Of a DNA stretch of 6,871 nucleotides, positions 1-6,489 are shown piece after piece (positions within the stretch are counted from its first letter, which is position 1; each line of letters begins with the position of its first letter). Made by a program: the position numbers and the translations under genes. Under the pieces are notes generated by a model. It was given only the letters and a program-made list of their open reading frames with translations, was not told the DNA's origin and made no database searches. The DNA comes from Chitinophagaceae bacterium (GTDB lineage: Bacteria > Bacteroidota > Bacteroidia > Chitinophagales > Chitinophagaceae), in NCBI GenBank assembly GCA_947461645.1, contig CANHMN010000093.1, forward strand, positions 1-6,871, given 5' to 3'.

Positions 1-413
1 AACTAAAGAAAAAAGCTTTTGAGGAGTTAAAAAAAACAATTCAAAATAACCTTCCCAAAGGTTTTGAAACAGGTATTCAATTCGGTATGGATGCGTTCTT
101 TGTTCCACATAGCCTTTATGCGGATGGCTACCATTGTCAGCCAAAGGTTGCGTTGCCATTCATTTCCCTGGCTATGCAAAAGAACTTCATTGCCGTTTAC
201 CACATGGGCATTTATGCTGATCCATTGCTCATGGATTGGTTTGTGAAAGAATATGAGAAGGCTTCAACGGGAAAATTAGATATGGGCAAAAGCTGTATCA
301 GGTTTAAAAAACCCAAAGACATTCCTTTCGAACTCATGGGAAAACTCGCTAAAAAAATGACGGTAAAAGATTGGATAACCTTGTATGAAAAAAACTACAA
401 GAAGAAAAAATAG
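1..413 (+). CDS. DUF1801 (YdhG-like) domain protein, 5' end outside window
   Basis: The reading frame is open from position 3 to a TAG stop at 411-413 and gives 136 visible residues. Family hallmarks are in order: a lysine-rich helix and L-P-K-G-F-E near the start, G-M-x-x-F-x-V-P-H-S-L-Y-x-x-G-Y-H-C, then L-P-F-I-S-L-A-x-Q-K-N-F-I-A-V-Y-H-M-G-I-Y-A-D, D-M-G-K-S-C-I-R-F-K-K-P and a basic C-terminus. These match the DUF1801/YdhG family of small cytoplasmic proteins of about 140-150 residues, so roughly 10-20 N-terminal residues should lie upstream. An internal ATG at 87 would delete conserved sequence and is not the start. Some relatives have been linked to iron handling (frataxin-like fold), but the biochemical role is not settled and nothing here specifies it. 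The gene converges on the beta-barrel gene with only 3 bp between the stop codons. Family call is firm; function is unknown. Confidence 0.88.
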   Translation, partial: LKKKAFEELKKTIQNNLPKGFETGIQFGMDAFFVPHSLYADGYHCQPKVALPFISLAMQKNFIAVYHMGIYADPLLMDWFVKEYEKASTGKLDMGKSCIRFKKPKDIPFELMGKLAKKMTVKDWITLYEKNYKKKK

Positions 414-416
414 TTT

Positions 417-2813
417 TTAGTTTTCTTTTGCCTCCTGTGGTGTTTCAAATCCCTGCTTACGTTCTTCTTTGGGCTTAATGCCAAAATTGTATCGTAGCGT
501 TACGCCCACTCTTCTTGTATCGTTTATGCGTGTACCTTCAACATTTTGGCCATTTCGGCTGAAATTAAACCGATTGTAATTCGTTCTGAAAACATCGTTT
601 ACAGAAAGAATAAGATTGGCTTTTCTCTTCAATAAACTCTTGTTGAAGGAAACAACCATACCCCCGAAATTCTTCAGTTCATAAAAATTTTGAAGGGCTC
701 TCGACCTGAAAAAAGCTTGTGTGTTGAATATAAAAGTTGGAGTTAGCTTTACTTCATGGAAGGTAAAAAGTGTTATACTTCCTATGTTGTAATTAAAAGG
801 TTGATTTTGAAAAAAACCACGGTATTCATTGTAATTGTACACTCCTCCAATGTAAAAAAAATACTTACCTCCAGGAGGTATCCCAGCTATTAATCTGGCA
901 TAAATCTCTTTGTTCCTTCCCAAATTATCGAATGTGCGAAAAGCGATTTTTGTCTTGTCGTCCTGGTAAATAACATTCGAAAAAATATCCCTGGTTTGAT
1001 TTACACCTATAGCAGCAACAGGAATGTCATTGAAGGTTACGCTAAATTCATAGTTGGTTGTAAACTGCGGGCGAAGAGAAGGGTTTCCTGCTTCATACAA
1101 AAACTGATCTATATACTTTCTGTAGGGATTTAAACTTTCATAGTAAGGGCGTCGAATACTCTTGCGGTAAATGGCGCTGGCCATCAATGGTTGGTTGAAA
1201 ATGTTAAACAGCTTGTGCTTCAGGTAAACATAGGGAAAGAAATCTGTTCTTTTGATGCCAAAACTGGTATCTCCCGGCACCAGCTGTCTGCCTGTTATGT
1301 CTGTATGTTCCATACGCAAACCTGGCTTAAGAGTGAAGCCAAAAAATGTTTTGGAAACTTGTAAATAAGCCGCAGAAATGCGTTCGCTGTATTTGTAGGT
1401 ATTGGTCTGAAACAAATCTACCTGACGTATGCCGTTGCCTGAGTCCACATAATACTGCGTTGTATTGTTGCTTTTGCTGATGCTGTTTTTTAAGCCTGCC
1501 TCCAAAGTATATTTGCTTGGCAATTTCCAAACAAAATCGGTTTGCATGTTGAAGATCTGCTTGCTGTTGTTTCCAGTTCCATCACCAGAAATGGCTGATA
1601 TTACCGGAATGTTTTGCAAGTTGTTGTAACGCTGCTCATTGTTGTTGCGAAAAATATTATAATCCACACTGCTCGTCCATTCGCTACCGGATGTATCTAT
1701 CTTATACTTCGTGTTAATCGAGTTGGTCCAGTAATACGAGCTTGTTTCATTATTAATGATGGATGATGTTTGTCCGAGTAAACTGCCTATGTCTTGTCGA
1801 TAAACGCCAATGCTGTTATCGGCCCGGCTTTGGTTTTTTCCGTAATTCCATCTTGTGTCGTATCCCAGCGTCCACGATTTGTTCAATGCAACATCAGTAC
1901 CTCCACTGATATAATGCGTGTTTGTGGGGTATGTTGTGTAAGACTGTTGACTCACTTGTGATTGATCAACATCAAAAAAACGATCGGAAACCAACTCTTC
2001 GAAAGAATTTTTTTTCGTGTACTGGTAACTGATATAGCTTCTTGTTTTATCTGCCCCTTTATTGAAAGTAAATCCAGCAGTTGCAGTTGAATACACTCCT
2101 TGGAAATAGGCCATGTTAACACTGCCGCTGCTGCCAAGCCTCACGCCTTTTTTCAAAACAATATTCACAATGCCTCCGCTGCTGGCAGCATCGTATTTGG
2201 CGGAAGGCGTTCTTAGAATTTCAATCTTGCTTATGCTGTTGGCGGGAAGGCTTTTCAAAAGCGAAGCTAAATCTGCGCTGCTTAGTCTCATTTCTCTTCC
2301 GTTGATAAAAACAGTTGCAGGTGTAGTGCTGGTGAGGTAAACATTACCGTCTTGATCTACAATGGCGCCCGGCGTTTTTTCGAGAACTTCAAAAGCATTG
2401 GTACTGGTGTTTACCAAAGGAGCAGGATCTACAATGGTTTTATCGTCCTCTTCACGGATTAAGGGCTTTTTGGCAATCACCGTAAAATCAGATAAGGTTG
2501 TTGTTGTTTTCGTCATTTGCAAAAACAATTCAACATCTGCATCGCTAACATTAATAGTTTTTGAAACAGTCGCTCTCCCCGATGAAGTTAAGATAAGATA
2601 ATAGGAAGTGGATGACATCACTTCAAAAATCGCAACAAATTGAGCTGCTTTAGAAGCGGTCATAACACTGTCGGGCAAACGATAAAGCACTGCTGTTGCA
2701 TCAATAGCCTTGTTGCTTTCGTCTGTGATGTGAATCGTTAACTTACGTTGCTGCGCAACAAGACAATTAAAAAATAGCAAGCAGGTAAATAACGCAAATG
2801 ATTTAATTTTCAC
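417..2813 (-). CDS. Outer-membrane beta-barrel family protein, TonB-dependent-receptor-like
   Basis: This is a 798-residue exported protein. Residues 1-20 form a Sec signal peptide (basic start, hydrophobic core, likely cut at L-V-A|Q-Q). Residues about 24-100 look like a carboxypeptidase-regulatory/Ig-like domain. Residues about 107-129 are a linker in the TonB-box position. Residues about 130-222 are a plug domain, with the typical F-E-V-L-E-K-T-P-G, V-F-I-N-G-R, I-S-K-I-E-I-L and P-S-A-K-Y-D-A-A-S-S-G-G-I-V-N-I. The rest is barrel, including R-R-P-Y-Y-E-S-L-N-P-Y and E-A-G-N-P-S-L-R-P-Q, characteristic of the Bacteroidota OMP_b-brl_3 type. The last strand ends R-Y-N-F-G and is followed by a hydrophilic tail of about 19 residues, which is common in this group. 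The start is GTG (2811-2813); no nearby in-frame ATG exists. It is the last gene of the minus-strand operon, 20 bp after the adaptor. The substrate is unknown; these proteins are seldom characterised, and either uptake or assistance to export is possible. Confidence 0.9.
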   Translation of the reverse strand: MKIKSFALFTCLLFFNCLVAQQRKLTIHITDESNKAIDATAVLYRLPDSVMTASKAAQFVAIFEVMSSTSYYLILTSSGRATVSKTINVSDADVELFLQMTKTTTTLSDFTVIAKKPLIREEDDKTIVDPAPLVNTSTNAFEVLEKTPGAIVDQDGNVYLTSTTPATVFINGREMRLSSADLASLLKSLPANSISKIEILRTPSAKYDAASSGGIVNIVLKKGVRLGSSGSVNMAYFQGVYSTATAGFTFNKGADKTRSYISYQYTKKNSFEELVSDRFFDVDQSQVSQQSYTTYPTNTHYISGGTDVALNKSWTLGYDTRWNYGKNQSRADNSIGVYRQDIGSLLGQTSSIINNETSSYYWTNSINTKYKIDTSGSEWTSSVDYNIFRNNNEQRYNNLQNIPVISAISGDGTGNNSKQIFNMQTDFVWKLPSKYTLEAGLKNSISKSNNTTQYYVDSGNGIRQVDLFQTNTYKYSERISAAYLQVSKTFFGFTLKPGLRMEHTDITGRQLVPGDTSFGIKRTDFFPYVYLKHKLFNIFNQPLMASAIYRKSIRRPYYESLNPYRKYIDQFLYEAGNPSLRPQFTTNYEFSVTFNDIPVAAIGVNQTRDIFSNVIYQDDKTKIAFRTFDNLGRNKEIYARLIAGIPPGGKYFFYIGGVYNYNEYRGFFQNQPFNYNIGSITLFTFHEVKLTPTFIFNTQAFFRSRALQNFYELKNFGGMVVSFNKSLLKRKANLILSVNDVFRTNYNRFNFSRNGQNVEGTRINDTRRVGVTLRYNFGIKPKEERKQGFETPQEAKEN

Positions 2814-2833
2814 AGGATGAGTTAGAGAACTGT

Positions 2834-4177
2834 TTAGTTTTTTTCGAAAAGCTCTTTCTTGTCAACCTTTTTTACAGCCATGCTATCGGTGAGGGTTTTA
2901 CTAACTGTTTCGTAAGGACCGGTTACTACTTCCATCCCTTCTGTAAGTCCATCCGTTACTTCAATGTAGTTGATGTCTTGAATACCGGTTTTTACTTTTT
3001 CTTTTTTCACTTTGCCGTCTTTATTCAAAACGAAAACTACCACATCCAAATCATCAATAGAAACAGTAGCTTCATCTGTTTCTTCCTCTTTGGCAACTTC
3101 TTTTTTAATGACGTCGGGCTTTTCTCTTGTGGTAACGGCATTGATAGGAACACTGAGCACATTAACCTGTGTTTTGGTTTGGATATCGGCGCTTGCGCTC
3201 ATTCCCGGGCGGAAGGGGAAACTGCCTTTACCCAACAAATCGGTATAGCTTTCGGGAAGTAACCTGATGTTGACTTGGTATTGGGTAACGTCATTTCCTG
3301 CAGCAGACAAAGCAGAGGAGGAAGCTCCAGTGTTGCTGCTGGCAATTTGCGTAACAATGCCTTTGAATTTTCTGTCGCTGTAAGCATCAATGGTTATTAA
3401 GGCCGAATCGCCCAATTTAACTTTAGGAATATCGTTTTCACCAACATCAACCCTAACCTCTATTTTATCCATGTTGGCAATTCGTAAAATTTCGGTGCCC
3501 ACATTAAAACTGTTTCCTGCCACCTTCTCTCCTTTCTTTACATTCAACAAACTAACTACACCATCCATAGGAGCAACAATGGTTGTTCTGCCAAGGTCTT
3601 TATTGGCTCTGTTTAAGCTCGCTTCTGCAGATTGAACGCCGGCGCCTGCACTTTTGATAGCTTGAACCCCTGCATTGTAGTTTGCTTTAGCGGTTTTAAA
3701 CGCGGATTCAGCAGTATTGTATTCGCTTTTGCTGATGACTTTTTCTTCGTAGAGTTTTTTCTGCATATCAAAATTACGCTGCGCTTGCTCAAGTTGAGCG
3801 TCAAGCGCATCCAATGCCGCTTTGGAATTGGCTGCTTGTGCTTTAGATTGGTTTACGCCAATGCTAGCCTGATCTCTTTGAATGCTGTATATGTCTGCGT
3901 ATATGCGTGCCAGTAATTGGCCTTTTTTAACGGTGTCTCCTTCTTTCACGGTGAGTTCAGTAATTTCCCCACTGATGTCCGGTGAAATTTTTACTTCCAC
4001 TTCCGGATACACTTTGCCGCTGGCATTTACCACTTCAATGATGGTTCTTCTTTGAACCTTTTCGGCAGTGATTTTGGTTTGTTGTTTTTCACCAAAAACG
4101 CCTGCTTTGGAAAGCACAAAAAGAAGGGCAAGCAACAATACCGATGCTATCAATACCCATTTGGTTTTCTTGCTCAT
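2834..4177 (-). CDS. Periplasmic adaptor (membrane fusion) protein of a tripartite efflux system
   Basis: From the ATG at 4175-4177 the protein has 447 residues. A TTG two codons upstream is possible, but the ATG begins the expected M-S-K-K-T-K start. Residues about 7-24 are one membrane-anchoring helix. Residues about 60-95 (I-S-P-D-I-S-G-E-I-T-E-L-x-V-K-E-G-D-x-V-K-K-G-Q-L-L-A) and about 195-235 (I-V-A-P-M-D-G-V-V through V-G-T-E-I-L) are the two lipoyl-like half-motifs. Between them residues about 98-195 form an alanine/glutamine-rich coiled-coil hairpin, which docks on TolC-type channels. Residues about 240-330 form the beta-barrel domain and about 335-435 the membrane-proximal domain (K-T-G-I-Q-D, G-L-T-E-G-M-E-V-V-T-G-P). 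This is the HlyD/MacA/AcrA family, closest in look to MacA-like adaptors of Bacteroidota. It should link an inner-membrane pump to the TolC-type protein encoded 15 bp upstream. The pump class cannot be told from this sequence. A charged stretch at residues about 352-376 splits the membrane-proximal domain. Confidence 0.93.
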   Translation of the reverse strand: MSKKTKWVLIASVLLLALLFVLSKAGVFGEKQQTKITAEKVQRRTIIEVVNASGKVYPEVEVKISPDISGEITELTVKEGDTVKKGQLLARIYADIYSIQRDQASIGVNQSKAQAANSKAALDALDAQLEQAQRNFDMQKKLYEEKVISKSEYNTAESAFKTAKANYNAGVQAIKSAGAGVQSAEASLNRANKDLGRTTIVAPMDGVVSLLNVKKGEKVAGNSFNVGTEILRIANMDKIEVRVDVGENDIPKVKLGDSALITIDAYSDRKFKGIVTQIASSNTGASSSALSAAGNDVTQYQVNIRLLPESYTDLLGKGSFPFRPGMSASADIQTKTQVNVLSVPINAVTTREKPDVIKKEVAKEEETDEATVSIDDLDVVVFVLNKDGKVKKEKVKTGIQDINYIEVTDGLTEGMEVVTGPYETVSKTLTDSMAVKKVDKKELFEKN

Positions 4178-4192
4178 ATGCAATGATTGATG

Positions 4193-5641
4193 TTATAATT
4201 TTAATCCGGCACCCTTGTAAAACTCGAGCACCTTCATTTTAAAAACGTAATCAAACCTGTTGATGCTGAAATCAAGTTTTGCCCTCAACAGGTTATTTTG
4301 TGTTGAAATCAGTTCAAACATACTCAACGCTCCAATTTGATACCTTTTAGAGGCAAAATCCAATGCTTGATTGTTGGCATCAACAGCTTTTTGTGCTGCA
4401 GTATATTTTTGAAGTGCCACCAAAGCCGCATTGTAAGCGGAATAAATATCTTGTTTCAACTTTTGGTTATCGTTTTCCTGCTGAAGCTCAATGCTGCGGA
4501 TGTTGAGTTTGCTTCTCTCAAAATTGGTTTTGGCAGATGCTCCGTTAAAAAGAGGAATACTTAAGCTCAATCCCAATGATTTCCTGAAATTGTCACTCAT
4601 TTGTTGCGAAAAAGTACCCGGCTTGATGTAACCGATGATGTCTTTATTGGTAAGTATCGGACTTTGTACATCGTATAAAACTCCATTGCCGGCATCTGCA
4701 ACAAGTCCGGTGGATTGATAGCCTGTAATAAGTTTGGAATAAATGGGGCGCTTGTTGAAGGAAAGATAATTGGAGCCCAATGAGCCAAAGGCGCTCAAGG
4801 TTGGATACAAAGCAGCTTTGGCGGCAGCTTTGTTGTTGAGTGCAGCTTTGAGTCTAAAAGCATTGGCTTGTTGTTGTGGCTGATTCTTCAATGCCTCAGC
4901 ATAAACATATTCAGGCATCAAATCGGTAAGGAGTTCAACCGGAATCTGATCAACGGATGGGGTTTCTACCTCAAATGGTTTGCCCGGATCCAGATTCATC
5001 AACGATTGAAGAGTAAGCAAGGCTTGGTTGTAATTTCCTTTTACAGCAATATAGTTTCCGCTGTCAGCCGCCAATTGAGCTTCGAGCTGAGTAGCGTTAA
5101 ATTCAGGCATGGTTCCCGCAGCTACCATTTTTCGCGTATTCTCAAGTTGAAAAGCTGTTTGTCCAATTTGAACAGCCGCAATGTTTACCTGTTCATGTGC
5201 CAGGAGTACCTGCAAATAGGTATTTGCAACAGATAAAGCGATATCGTTTTTTATTTTTCCAACATTGGCCTGTGCTGCCAGAAATTCCCATTGATTGGCA
5301 GCGATGGTTTTTCTTTTGCTGAAGAAGTTGAAAATATCGGCACTTGTTTGCAATTGCATACCTGCCGAGAGGTAATTTTCTGTTACCCTGGTAAAAGTGG
5401 TTGGATCCTGATTGTTTCCACTGTTGAAAGCTGAATTGCCCCCGAGATTCAGGTTGGGATAAATGCCCGCCTTGGATTGCTTGAAAGTTAAACCCGATAA
5501 TTCCTGTTGAACAACCGACTGACGAACGTTTATATTGTTGTTCATCGCATATTCCACACAAGTCTTCAAATCCCATTTTTGTTGCGCAAAAGAAGCGGAA
5601 ATCCCAAAAAGGAAACATAAAAAGAAAAGATATACACGCAT
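4193..5641 (-). CDS. TolC-family outer-membrane efflux channel protein
   Basis: This is a 482-residue exported protein from the ATG at 5639-5641. An ATG 18 bp upstream exists, but the chosen start opens directly with a good signal peptide (M-R-V-Y-L-F-F-L-C-F through A-S-F-A|Q-Q, cut near residue 19-20). W-D-L-K-T-C-V-E-Y-A-M-N-N-N at 23-36 is the classic start of the outer-membrane efflux protein (OEP) repeat. Y-P-N-L-N at 61-65 and its second-repeat counterpart Y-P-T-L-S at 279-283 show the internal duplication. Long Ala/Gln/Asn-rich helices occur around 130-215 and 370-470, and L-G-L-S-L-S-I-P-L-F-N-G at 356-367 is the second strand pair. R-Y-Q-I-G-A-L-S-M-F-E-L-I at 433-445 is also typical. 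Trimers form the channel and tunnel across outer membrane and periplasm. It is the first gene of the operon, followed by its likely partner adaptor. The exported substrate is not evident. Confidence 0.94.
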   Translation of the reverse strand: MRVYLFFLCFLFGISASFAQQKWDLKTCVEYAMNNNINVRQSVVQQELSGLTFKQSKAGIYPNLNLGGNSAFNSGNNQDPTTFTRVTENYLSAGMQLQTSADIFNFFSKRKTIAANQWEFLAAQANVGKIKNDIALSVANTYLQVLLAHEQVNIAAVQIGQTAFQLENTRKMVAAGTMPEFNATQLEAQLAADSGNYIAVKGNYNQALLTLQSLMNLDPGKPFEVETPSVDQIPVELLTDLMPEYVYAEALKNQPQQQANAFRLKAALNNKAAAKAALYPTLSAFGSLGSNYLSFNKRPIYSKLITGYQSTGLVADAGNGVLYDVQSPILTNKDIIGYIKPGTFSQQMSDNFRKSLGLSLSIPLFNGASAKTNFERSKLNIRSIELQQENDNQKLKQDIYSAYNAALVALQKYTAAQKAVDANNQALDFASKRYQIGALSMFELISTQNNLLRAKLDFSINRFDYVFKMKVLEFYKGAGLKL

Positions 5642-5645
5642 GCTG

Positions 5646-5653
5646 CAAAAATA
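5646..5653 (-). promoter_or_regulatory. Candidate -7 promoter element for the efflux operon
   Basis: Read on the minus strand the bases are TATTTTTG, an exact match to the Bacteroidota -7 consensus TAnnTTTG. It is the only such match for this direction between 5640 and 5983. The element ends only 4 nt before the ATG at 5641, so transcription would start at or next to the start codon and give a leaderless mRNA. It would also leave the alternative upstream ATG (5659) outside the transcript. No convincing -33 TTG lies at the usual 17-23 nt distance (the nearest is 14 nt away), which lowers confidence. Confidence 0.4.
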
Positions 5654-5793
5654 GGTCATATCCGCTGCAAAAAAGCCTATTGGACATTATCTCAACTATC
5701 AGCAGTTTTCAGAACAGGAATTATTACCCAAATCAGAGATTTCTCGTATAAAAAACAGAAAATTAATGTCAAACCACCCTAATGATGAGCTAT

Positions 5794-5832
5794 AACTGAA
5801 ATAAATAGAAAGTATAAAGGGGGCTTTCAGTT
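5794..5832. repeat. 8-bp inverted repeat in the divergent promoter region
   Basis: AACTGAAA at 5794-5801 is the exact reverse complement of TTTCAGTT at 5825-5832, with 23 bases between. It could be a two-half-site operator or a loose stem-loop. A partial copy, TTTCAG, also lies at 5707-5712. It sits over 100 bp from both promoter candidates, and no regulator is encoded in view, so any role is a guess. Confidence 0.3.
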
Positions 5833-5909
5833 GCAAAGTGCCGTATTTTGCTCTAGGTTGTGTTTGTTGAAGACAACAGGTGGTTTTTCGGCAATATTTT
5901 TACTCAAAA

Positions 5910-5942
5910 TTGTCGGGAAAAGAATAAAAAAATGTAAGTTTG
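5910..5942 (+). promoter_or_regulatory. Candidate promoter of the small secreted protein gene
   Basis: TAAGTTTG at 5935-5942 matches the Bacteroidota -7 consensus TAnnTTTG exactly, and TTG at 5910-5912 stands 22 nt upstream in the -33 position. Transcription would begin near 5947-5950 and leave a 5' untranslated region of about 35 nt before the ATG at 5984. The leader is A-rich near the start codon and lacks a clear Shine-Dalgarno sequence, as is usual in this phylum. Confidence 0.5.
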
Positions 5943-5983
5943 TTTCCACTTAACAGTATTACTTATCAATTAAAAAGATAGAA

Positions 5984-6370
5984 ATGAAAAAGATCGCTTT
6001 ATTATGTTTTGCCTTTATGATGACCTTCGTTTCATTCGCTCAAACCAAAACGGCGGTTTGGCCTGAAATGGGTACCTTCCATGAATTGATGTCTTCAGCT
6101 TTTCATCCAGCCGAAGAAGGCAACTTTGCTCCATTGAAAGAAAAAGCAGCAGATTTATACAGAGCTTCAAAATTATGGTACTCCGTTGATGTTCCTGCTG
6201 AATACAATCTTAAGGTAACTAAAAAAACATTGGAGCAATTGATGATCAAATGCAACGATATCTGGGCTGAAGTTGCTTCTAAAACACCATCAAATGACAA
6301 ATTGAAAGTAATGATTACTGAGGCGCACGACTTGTTTCATAAAGTTTCTGGTGAATGCAAGAAAAAATAA
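5984..6370 (+). CDS. Small secreted protein of unknown function with His/Met/Cys motif
   Basis: This 128-residue protein has a clear signal peptide (M-K-K-I-A-L-L-C-F-A-F-M-M-T-F-V-S-F-A|Q, cut near residue 19), leaving about 109 residues in the periplasm or outside. The mature part reads as amphipathic helices with few strand features, suggesting a small helical bundle. Potential ligands cluster at both ends: W-P-E-M-x-x-F-H-E-L-M-S-S-A-F-H-P-A-E-E-G-N (residues 26-47; Met29, His33, Met36, His41, Glu44, Glu45) and E-A-H-D-L-F-H-K-V-S-G-E-C (113-125; His115, His119, Cys125), plus Cys90. The two mature-part cysteines could form a disulfide. It resembles uncharacterised exported Bacteroidota proteins I have a general impression of, but I cannot name a family. 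There is no C-x-x-C-H heme site, so it is not an ordinary c-type cytochrome. It has its own promoter candidate and a strong terminator, so it is probably monocistronic. Metal or cofactor binding is inference only. Confidence 0.85.
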   Translation: MKKIALLCFAFMMTFVSFAQTKTAVWPEMGTFHELMSSAFHPAEEGNFAPLKEKAADLYRASKLWYSVDVPAEYNLKVTKKTLEQLMIKCNDIWAEVASKTPSNDKLKVMITEAHDLFHKVSGECKKK

Positions 6371-6397
6371 TAAAAAAAACAATAAAAACACTTCCCT

Positions 6398-6426
6398 ATA
6401 AAAGCCGCTTCTTCAGCGGCTTTTAT
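6398..6426 (+). terminator. Strong intrinsic terminator after the small secreted protein
   Basis: A perfect 12-bp stem pairs 6398-6409 (ATAAAAGCCGCT) with 6415-6426 (AGCGGCTTTTAT) around a 5-nt TCTTC loop. The G+C-rich core is followed by TTTTATTAT. It begins 27 bp after the stop codon. The stem is also preceded by A-rich sequence, so it could act in both directions. It isolates the small gene from the B12 riboswitch unit downstream. Confidence 0.9.
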
Positions 6427-6440
6427 TATGTTATCAACAC

Positions 6441-6462
6441 AAGAAGAACAACTTCTTTTTTT
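6441..6462 (+). terminator. Weak second terminator-like hairpin
   Basis: AAGAAG (6441-6446) pairs with CTTCTT (6452-6457) around a 5-nt AACAA loop, and five further T residues follow. The stem is short and mostly A-T, so it would be weak alone. It may back up the strong terminator just upstream. Confidence 0.3.
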
Positions 6463-6488
6463 GGGTTGACTTGCTGACTATACATTTG
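6461..6488 (+). promoter_or_regulatory. Candidate promoter of the cobalamin riboswitch transcript
   Basis: TACATTTG at 6481-6488 matches the Bacteroidota -7 consensus TAnnTTTG, with TTG at 6461-6463 placed 17 nt upstream. A start near 6493 would begin the RNA just before the riboswitch fold, which is where a riboswitch promoter should lie. It follows the two terminator structures immediately, making this an independent transcription unit. Confidence 0.55.
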
Positions 6489-6489
6489 T

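Larger units (their letters stand above)
5642..5983. other. Divergent intergenic region, 342 bp
   Basis: This A+T-rich stretch separates the minus-strand efflux operon from the plus-strand small secreted protein. I see no credible coding sequence in it. It contains one -7-type promoter candidate facing each way, an 8-bp inverted repeat (5794-5801 with 5825-5832), and a short potential hairpin TGTTG-aaga-CAACA at 5865-5878. A 10-bp direct repeat GCTGCAAAAA at 5642-5651 and 5664-5673 flanks the likely operon start. A small RNA or leader peptide cannot be excluded, but there is no positive evidence for one. Confidence 0.6.

Noticed and set aside
2754..2813. Possible lipoprotein signal on the barrel protein (Cys at residue 17)
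   Set aside because: The residues before the Cys (L-F-F-N) do not fit a lipobox; an ordinary signal peptidase I site at V-A|Q-Q is better.
2978..3262. Plus-strand reading frames antisense to the adaptor, Phe-rich and Cys-containing
   Set aside because: The F-rich stretches are complements of Lys/Glu codons in the adaptor; they are shadows, not genes.
4178..4183. TTG start two codons upstream for the adaptor
   Set aside because: The ATG at 4175-4177 gives the usual short basic N-terminus before the membrane helix; the two added residues bring nothing.
4868..5236. 122-codon plus-strand reading frame antisense to the TolC-type gene
   Set aside because: It is fully inside the real gene on the other strand, with no family features and no promoter-like element in front.
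5193..5687. 164-codon minus-strand reading frame overlapping the start of the TolC-type gene
   Set aside because: It lies in another frame of a well-supported TolC-family gene, has no recognisable domain, and its composition fits a shadow frame.
5844..5850. TATTTTG as a plus-strand promoter element
   Set aside because: It is one base short of TAnnTTTG and lies far upstream; TAAGTTTG at 5935-5942 is a full match nearer the gene.
5984..6370. Cytochrome c'-like identity for the small secreted helical protein
   Set aside because: There is no C-x-x-C-H heme attachment motif; only isolated Cys residues occur.
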